From Treponema sp. (lineage in GTDB: Bacteria; Spirochaetota; Spirochaetia; Treponematales; Breznakiellaceae): a stretch of DNA of 9,456 nt. Under the pieces are notes generated by a model, which worked only from the letters and a program-made list of their open reading frames with translations, was not told where the DNA came from and searched no databases. The stretch is from assembly GCA_031273405.1 (NCBI GenBank), contig JAISRW010000042.1, positions 1-9,456 of the forward strand. Direction: 5' to 3'. Of the stretch, positions 5,441 through 9,456 are shown in pieces (positions within the stretch are counted from its first letter, which is position 1; each line of letters opens with the position of its first letter). Both the position numbers and the translations under genes were made by a program.

Positions 5441-6889
5441 ATGCGGAGTAAACACGGAAAAGACAAAAGTCCCGCCGAGGCAGAGCCGGAAACTTTCAAG
5501 GAAGTCCGCCTTAAGCCTCTGTTCGGTGTCCGTCCCGGCGTATATCTTGCCTGGGTCTACGGCCTTGCCGTCTTATGTATTCTTTTCGGCCTTCTTTTTC
5601 TTTCCGGAATCATCAGCCCCGGCGTCCTTCTCTCGGTCAAGTCCGAGCCTTACGGCGCGGCGGTTCTTGTGGACGGAGCCCATTGGGGGGCCGCCCCCTG
5701 CGAGCTCTTTATCCCTCGGGGGAACCGGGAGATAGAACTGCGGCTTCCGGGTTTTGCTCCCCGGCGCGTGGAGAGGGATTTCGGCGGCCGCCTCTTTGGC
5801 TCCCTGTTCTTCCCTCTCAAAGCCGGCCTGGACATCAAGCTCGAAGCTCCCGATCCGGCGGCGGCGTTTAGAGACGAGGCCGCCGAATTTGCCGCCTGGA
5901 CCTTCGCCGGGGAACCCACCCAGGACTACCAGATCCCCCTCAGCCTTTCGGAAGGGGCCTACCGTCAGGGGCCGGGCGCTTCGGACCCCGCCGGCCGCGC
6001 CGCCATGGAAGAGACACTCCGCGCCTCCCTCGGCTTCGCTGTTACCCGCGCCGCCCTTCGGGATCTCCTGAGGGCGAAATTCTTTCTGGATAACCAGGGC
6101 CTTTCCCCCTCGCCCCTCACCCTGCTTCGTTCGGCGGGGGATATTCTCGGGATATTGGGAGACACCCCCGGAGCGGCCCGCTGGCTGGGGGATGTCCTCA
6201 ACGGGGAGGCCGCCGCCGCCGTAAAGGCTTCGGCTTGGTATCAAAAGGACGCCGCGGAAGCCGGGAGTTCCCCGCCCGCGCCCCCGCCGGGCCGGACCCT
6301 GGCGCTGGAAGGCCTCGGTTTCCGGGAAATACCCGGGGAAGGCGGCCTCGGAGGATTTTTCATCTGCGAAACGGCGGTTACCCGGGAAGCCTGGGAGGCT
6401 TTTCTGGAGGAGCGGCCCCAATGGAAAAGCGAAAACACCGGCGCCCTGGCGGAAGAGGGCCTGGTCAATTCGGACTACTTAAAGCAGCCGGAGTTTCCCG
6501 GTTCCCCCGGTGAAGGGGTTCCCGGCGTTTCCTGGTACGCCGCCGGGGCCTGGTGCGACTGGTTCAGTTCCCGGCTGCCCCCCGCCTATGGGTCTTGGGA
6601 AGTGAGGCTTCCCACCGAAGGGGAATGGGAATACGCCGCCAAGGTCAGGGGCGCCGGCATGGGGGATTATTGGGAATGGTGCGGAAACCCCTTTGTCCCC
6701 CTGGATTTCTTCCCCCCCCCGAACGAAGGCTCCGGGCCGCTTTCGCCGGAACGCCCCGTGCGGGGGGGGGCGTGGATAAACCCCTCGGCTTCCGTGTCAA
6801 GGGAAACCAGGGGTTCCCTCCCCCCGGATTCCTGCTCTCCCTTTGTTTCCTTTAGACCTATCCTAGCGCCAAAGAGGACCGGCCCGTGA
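5441..6889 (+). CDS. Membrane-anchored PEGA and SUMF1/FGE-like domain protein
   Basis: A 482-residue protein. The N-terminus is charged and cytoplasmic (1-33), then comes one membrane segment (about 35-58). A PEGA-type beta domain follows at about 63-112 (LLSVKSEPYGAAVLVDG, then GAAPCELFIPRGNREIELRL). An Ala-rich helical middle leads to a formylglycine-generating-enzyme-like fold at about 285-475: GGFFICETAVTREAWEAF, GVSWYAAGAWCDWF, VRLPTEGEWEYAAK, RPVRGGAWINPSASVSRE and a terminal VSFRPI. The catalytic Cys pair of true FGE, expected between RGGsW and GFR, is missing, so a binding role outside the membrane is more likely than catalysis. ATG at 5441 is chosen over the TTG at 5405 because the TTG is the -35 of the promoter. 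The stop overlaps smpB by 4 nt (GTGA). C9 and G9 tracts lie in the last domain. Confidence 0.8.
   Translation: MRSKHGKDKSPAEAEPETFKEVRLKPLFGVRPGVYLAWVYGLAVLCILFGLLFLSGIISPGVLLSVKSEPYGAAVLVDGAHWGAAPCELFIPRGNREIELRLPGFAPRRVERDFGGRLFGSLFFPLKAGLDIKLEAPDPAAAFRDEAAEFAAWTFAGEPTQDYQIPLSLSEGAYRQGPGASDPAGRAAMEETLRASLGFAVTRAALRDLLRAKFFLDNQGLSPSPLTLLRSAGDILGILGDTPGAARWLGDVLNGEAAAAVKASAWYQKDAAEAGSSPPAPPPGRTLALEGLGFREIPGEGGLGGFFICETAVTREAWEAFLEERPQWKSENTGALAEEGLVNSDYLKQPEFPGSPGEGVPGVSWYAAGAWCDWFSSRLPPAYGSWEVRLPTEGEWEYAAKVRGAGMGDYWEWCGNPFVPLDFFPPPNEGSGPLSPERPVRGGAWINPSASVSRETRGSLPPDSCSPFVSFRPILAPKRTGP
6712..6770. repeat. C9 and G9 homopolymer tracts inside the coding sequence
   Basis: Nine C (6712-6720) encode part of FFPPPNEG, and nine G (6762-6770) encode part of the conserved RGGAW. 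They are complementary and 41 nt apart. Either could slip and shift the frame of the last ~40-60 codons of the PEGA/SUMF1-like gene. Confidence 0.8.
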
Positions 6890-7347
6890 GCGAGGGGGTT
6901 AAAATAATCGCCCTGAACCGCAAGGCCAGGCACGAGTACGCGGTGGACGAGACCTACGAATGCGGTATAGAACTTCTGGGAACCGAGGTTAAATCCTTTC
7001 GGGACGGGAAGATATCCTTCCCCGACGGGTGGGCCGAGGTTATTTCGGGGGAGCTATGGCTCCGATCCCTCAGAATCGCCGAAAATCCTTTTTCCTCGAT
7101 TTTTAACCATGATCCGGAGAGGAAAAAAAAGCTCCTGCTTCATAAAGAGGAAATAAAGCGTATTTCCCGCAAAACCGAAGAAAAGGGCTATACCCTGATT
7201 CCCCTCTCGTTTTACTTTAAGAAAGGCAGGGTCAAAGTGGAACTGGGGCTCTGCAAAGGTAAGAAACTCTACGACAAGCGGGCGGATATCCGGGAGCGGG
7301 ACGTGAAACGGGACATAGCCAGGGAATTCCGCCGGGGCCTGCAATAG
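6886..7347 (+). CDS. smpB: SsrA-binding protein SmpB
   Basis: A 153-residue protein with SmpB features in order: NRKARHEYAVDETYECGIEL, GTEVKSFRDGK, GELWLRSLRIA, RKKKLLLHKEEI, KGYTLIPLSFYFKKGRVKVE, LGLCKGKKLYDKR and a basic tail RERDVKRDIAREFRRGLQ. SmpB binds tmRNA (ssrA) and brings it to stalled ribosomes for trans-translation. Length and ending are typical. The GTG start is set by AGAGG (6873-6877) and overlaps the previous stop in GTGA, so it is co-transcribed and probably coupled with the PEGA gene. No tmRNA gene is seen in this window. The TAG stop lies in a 16-nt stretch resembling a MITE end (7340-7355). Confidence 0.93.
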   Translation: MSEGVKIIALNRKARHEYAVDETYECGIELLGTEVKSFRDGKISFPDGWAEVISGELWLRSLRIAENPFSSIFNHDPERKKKLLLHKEEIKRISRKTEEKGYTLIPLSFYFKKGRVKVELGLCKGKKLYDKRADIRERDVKRDIAREFRRGLQ

Positions 7348-7355
7348 GCTCCTAG
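7340..7355. repeat. Solo MITE-end-like sequence at the smpB stop
   Basis: TGCAATAGGCTCCTAG matches the outer end of MITE copy 2 (8555-8570, TGCAACAGGCTCCTAG) at 15 of 16 positions, including the terminal CTAG. The one difference (T for C) makes the smpB stop codon TAG. No second end or internal MITE sequence is seen nearby, so this is a relic or coincidence. Confidence 0.35.
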
Positions 7356-7556
7356 AGAAAGTTGAAAATCCTCCGGGATTGTGATAAATTTGTCACTATT
7401 CAACCGTCTGCGGGGGATAGCGTCGCCGCTACCGCGGCGCAATCGGCGGAAGGAGGGGCTTTTCTCAAAACTCGGTTGGTTTTGGGACAGGCTCTTGGGA
7501 AGAGCGGTCAAATAGCCCGATTTTCTCCTAAATTTAAATCTGAGGACCGACAGGGA
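7356..7556 (+). promoter_or_regulatory. Intergenic region and possible promoter/5' UTR of the secreted-protein gene
   Basis: A candidate promoter is TTGAAA (7362-7367) with GATAAA (7383-7388, 15-bp spacing) or ATAAAT one base on; it is of modest quality. Transcription from it would give a leader of about 160 nt. The leader holds a GC-rich hairpin (GCGTCGC/GCGGCGC with one G-U pair, about 7421-7441) without a U-run, and GAGG at 7542-7545 before the ATG at 7557. The frame is open back to 7362 (TTG), but that part has no protein character. Confidence 0.3.
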
Positions 7557-8414
7557 ATGAAAAAGAGCCTTTTATCCATGGCGCTGGTGTTCTTTTTTCC
7601 TTTCTTTTTAGACGCCCAGGAAGCCAAGCCGATTATCCGGTTCAGCCCCTTTTATACCAGGGATATCGGTTTTGAGGAAGTACGGTTCGTTGAATCCCTT
7701 ATCCAATCCTATCTTTCCGATTTCGGGGAGGTGGTTAATTATTTTGACGATATTTCGGGGGAACCGGCCCAGTCCGGGATGTTCCCCGACTCCTGGACCA
7801 GAGCTCCCGATTATGTCCTGACCGGCAGCATTTATTTTGAAAGGGAGTTTCGCGTTTTTACCCTGGAAATACACAATACCAAAACCGGGGAGACTTCCCG
7901 GCTTACTTCTTCCCACAAAACCGCAAGCGACATGGTTTTAAGGGCCCGCTCCCTGGTGGAAGCGGCCTTCGGCTCCTCCGGCGAAACCGGGGCGCTTCCG
8001 GAGGAGGGGGGGCCCGGGGAAGAAGAGCCGGACATCCTCACGGAAAGCGCCGTGGCGGGAACTTGGCGGGGGGAGCCGGGCATAGAAATGATACGCCTCC
8101 AGCAGGGGGGCAGGGGAACGGCTTTTTTTTCTTCCGGCGCCCGGATGAACCTTAGCTATACCATCGAAAATAACACCCTGAAGGTGAGGCAGGATTCCCC
8201 CAATACGGAAAGGTATTATTACCCCCTGCCCTACGGGGCGGCCAGGCAGCTTTCAGCCGAGGCGGATCCCATGACCTGGGAACTTTTTCTTTACGCCGGT
8301 GGAACCCACCTGAGGGGTTTCAGGCGCTCCGCCGAGGCCAAGATAGAAGAAAATATGCTGGTAGAATTGGTCCCCGACACAATCAGGGAGACCGAATGGA
8401 TCCGCACCCGCTAG
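7557..8414 (+). CDS. Secreted protein of unknown function
   Basis: A 285-residue product that I do not recognise by name. It begins with a clear Sec signal peptide (KKS followed by a hydrophobic run LLSMALVFFFPFF) and a likely cut after Ala20 (LDA-Q). There is no lipobox Cys. The N-terminal part (about 25-145) is an alpha/beta-looking domain with APDYVLTGSIYFEREFRVFT and EIHNTKTGETSRLTSSHKTA, a pattern like periplasmic proteins that sum receptor or transport activities (CsgG/LpoB-like layout), but this is only a resemblance. After an acidic Gly/Glu linker (about 142-162), a beta-rich domain follows (AGTWRGEPGIEMIRLQQGG, LSYTIENNTLKVRQ), reminiscent of lipocalin-like folds. ATG at 7557 is chosen for the signal peptide. 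It is plausibly a substrate of the nearby signal peptidase. Its TAG stop is in the MITE border. Confidence 0.7.
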   Translation: MKKSLLSMALVFFFPFFLDAQEAKPIIRFSPFYTRDIGFEEVRFVESLIQSYLSDFGEVVNYFDDISGEPAQSGMFPDSWTRAPDYVLTGSIYFEREFRVFTLEIHNTKTGETSRLTSSHKTASDMVLRARSLVEAAFGSSGETGALPEEGGPGEEEPDILTESAVAGTWRGEPGIEMIRLQQGGRGTAFFSSGARMNLSYTIENNTLKVRQDSPNTERYYYPLPYGAARQLSAEADPMTWELFLYAGGTHLRGFRRSAEAKIEENMLVELVPDTIRETEWIRTR

Positions 8415-8570
8415 CAGTTTGCTGCGCTTCATTCCCACGCAAAACCTCCAAAAATCGCCTGCAAGGCGATTTTTTACCTTGCAAACTGCGTAAGGAGTCG
8501 GATAATCGTAGTTTTTGTGGCTTTTTTAGCGAAAAAACCACAAAAACCTACAAGTGCAACAGGCTCCTAG
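8411..8570 (-). mobile_element. MITE-like repeat, copy 2, inverted relative to copy 1
   Basis: CTAG flanks both sides (8411-8414 and 8567-8570). Ends are CTAGCAGTTTGCTGCGCTT and, reverse-complemented, CTAGGAGCCTGTTGCACTT, matching copy 1 in opposite orientation. No protein is encoded. It holds two strong foldbacks: AAAAATCGCC/GGCGATTTTT (8450-8474, loop TGCAA) and a ~19-bp stem at 8508-8551 (GTAGTTTTTGTGG with CCACAAAAA-c-CTAC, inner T6/A6, loop AGCG, two single-base bulges). The left CTAG supplies the stop of the secreted-protein gene; the right CTAG cuts into the Rpn-family pseudogene. Confidence 0.75.
8450..8475. terminator. Bidirectional intrinsic-terminator-like hairpin within MITE copy 2
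   Basis: A perfect 10-bp stem AAAAATCGCC/GGCGATTTTT with loop TGCAA, followed by a T-run on either strand. It lies 36 nt after the stop of the plus-strand secreted-protein gene and downstream of the minus-strand Rpn gene, so it could end transcription from both. Confidence 0.55.
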
Positions 8571-9216
8571 CCATCGCTATACCCTCCTCATACTCAACTA
8601 TTTCATTTATCTTCTGCCGTTTGGTTTTATCCGTTAAATACCGGAAAAATACCGCCCAGTGTTCTTAAGCGCTCATCTTCTCTGTTGGCTTATCGACCAC
8701 CTTATTCAGTTTGGAAAGCTCAATGGTGATGATCCGGCTTCTGCCGTTTAGCGATATACGGCGAAGCGGATCGTAATATTCAAAGGTATGGAAAAATTCA
8801 TCATCATCAAAAAACCGTTCCCTCACAAGAAACGCTATCTGATAGGTCTCTTTCAGGTCATTATAGGTCTTTTCGGCTCCCCTTATGTCCTGGCCGGTAA
8901 AGAGCTTCCCGGCGTGAAACTCAAGACGAATCGGCTCAAAAGCGTCGGGATTAAGGGACATCTCCACGTTCAGCAATTCGCCGTCTCCGGCCTTGCAGTT
9001 GATATCAAAACGGATTTGCCGGTCCAGGAGGTTGTCTATGGGCGGCTCATTAGCCGTTATCATTATGACCGAAAGCTCCCGCCCGATAACGGCGGAGAGC
9101 AGCTTTGAGAGCGCCCCCTGGGATTCAGGGGTGTCCCTGGTGAATACCGCCTTGAACACATTGTCCAGATAAATATCAATAAGATCGTCGGTATCGTCGA
9201 AACGGATAAACGCCAC
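8571..9216 (-). pseudogene. Rpn-family PD-(D/E)XK recombination-promoting nuclease/putative transposase, broken
   Basis: The frame from GTG 9216 (AGGAG 6 nt upstream) reads DNVFKAVFTRDTPESQGALS, RQIRFDINCK, ELLNVEMSLNPDAFEPIRL, EFHAGKLFTGQDIRG, TYNDLKETYQIAFLVRERFF, EFFHTFEYYD and RIITIELSKLNK. Asp71 and Glu85 fit the PD-(D/E)XK metal site. After residue 183 a TAA (8667-8665) interrupts, yet the same frame continues with EHWAVFFRYLTDKTKRQK and INEIVEYEEGIAM, the normal continuation of these proteins, until the MITE border at 8570. The remaining third expected in the family is absent from the window. Full-length relatives are about 280-330 residues. Known members act as RecA-independent recombination nucleases; this copy is probably inactive. 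Confidence 0.8.
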
Positions 9217-9344
9217 TATACGCTCCTATACTTATAATATAGCCCATTTAAGCCTTCCTGGCTAGTGTACCGTCTCGTTGATAAATTGCATAATTAAAAT
9301 AGGTAAACCCCCCGCTTTGCCGGGGGTATTTGACTGCAGTCATC
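9217..9344. other. Intergenic region between Rpn pseudogene and right-edge IS630 fragment
   Basis: AT-rich. It holds the Rpn ribosome binding site (CTCCT, 9223-9227, read on the minus strand), TATA-like sequence at 9231-9240 that may be its -10, a C-rich/G-rich hairpin (9308-9326) and the 12-bp palindrome TGACTGCAGTCA (9331-9342). No ORF of note. Confidence 0.5.
9307..9331. terminator. Possible terminator hairpin
   Basis: CCCCCG/CGGGGG (9309-9314 with 9321-9326), loop CTTTGC, flanked by TATTTG on the plus strand and TTTACCTATTTT on the minus strand. It follows the minus-strand IS630 stop by about 18 nt. The U-tails are imperfect. Confidence 0.4.
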
Positions 9345-9455
9345 TCATACCTCTTTGGTTTCAAACTTGGGATAGAGCGATATTAATTTTTCCCGGGCAT
9401 TTCCAATTGAAAAATGCCAGTTTATCTTTGCGGTATTGGAATTCCGATCAGATTC
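9345..9455 (-). CDS. IS630-family transposase, C-terminal end (runs off the window)
   Basis: Only the last 36 codons are inside the window: NSNTAKINWHFSIGNAREKL, then ISLYPKFETKEV and TGA (9347-9345). The pattern IxWxFxxxxAREKLxxLYP is the usual IS630-family ending. It is clearly different in sequence from the IS630 remnant at 1058-1384 (QTKIHRQFTTRDARIKLQHL), so two IS630 subgroups flank the core genes. Whether the rest of the gene is intact cannot be judged. Confidence 0.55.
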   Translation of the reverse strand, partial: ESDRNSNTAKINWHFSIGNAREKLISLYPKFETKEV

Positions 9456-9456
9456 C

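Noticed and set aside
5573..6421. 282-codon minus-strand open frame opposite the PEGA/SUMF1-like gene
   Set aside because: It is Gly/Arg/Pro-rich and lacks domain patterns; the plus strand encodes recognisable domains, so this is a shadow frame of GC-rich DNA.
7362..7556. 65-codon N-terminal extension (TTG start) of the secreted-protein gene
   Set aside because: It would bury the clear signal peptide that begins at 7557, and the TTG has no ribosome binding site and looks like part of a promoter.
7356..7556. tmRNA (ssrA) or riboswitch next to smpB
   Set aside because: No tRNA-Ala-like ends, no tag-peptide frame and no riboswitch motif that I can recognise; only a GC-rich hairpin without a U-run.
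1398..8570. Composite transposon made by the two MITE copies
   Set aside because: The elements encode no transposase, each has its own CTAG on both sides, and the genes between are housekeeping; there is no sign that the block moves as a unit.

Overview
The window looks like a piece of a spirochaete chromosome, most likely a Treponema of the insect-gut type. This is an inference from gene content: two tandem signal peptidase I genes next to hemW, a PEGA/SUMF1-like membrane protein next to smpB, a CTP-dependent lipid kinase homologue, an Rpn-family (PD-(D/E)XK) transposase, and IS630/IS66 debris. No rRNA, tRNA or other decisive marker is present, so the genus is not proven.

Layout. 1-360 is AT-rich and has no convincing gene. 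361-1384 is a graveyard: a short IS66 TnpA-like gene, a frameshifted fragment of a beta-helix-type surface protein, and the multiply damaged C-terminus of an IS630-family transposase. 1398-1560 is a small non-autonomous transposon-like repeat (MITE). 1557-5373 holds four minus-strand genes: lepB (Ser nucleophile), a second lepB-like gene (Thr in the nucleophile position), hemW, and, after a ~300 bp gap, a dolichol/phytol kinase-like membrane protein. From a divergent promoter at 5405-5434 the plus strand carries the PEGA/SUMF1-like gene and smpB (overlapping by 4 nt), then a secreted protein of unknown function (7557-8414). 8411-8570 is a second, inverted copy of the MITE. Beyond it lie a broken Rpn-family gene (8571-9216), a hairpin, and the 3' end of another IS630-type transposase running off the right edge.

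How the parts fit. The central ~6.9 kb is an ordinary, probably vertically inherited block (protein export, heme-chaperone-like radical SAM enzyme, trans-translation). Both sides are mobile DNA, and the two MITE copies sit exactly at the two borders in inverted orientation. Each overlaps the UAG stop codon of the outermost core gene: the CTAG target includes the stop codon and is present at both ends of the element, so insertion keeps the stop. Other points worth attention are the Ser-to-Thr change in the second signal peptidase, a perfect TTGACA-18-TATAAT promoter that would give a leaderless mRNA, short upstream ORFs before lepB and before the kinase, and a C9 and a G9 tract inside one coding sequence. 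I see no CRISPR array, defence island or clearly new multi-gene system; the most distinctive signal is the stop-codon-targeted MITE family.
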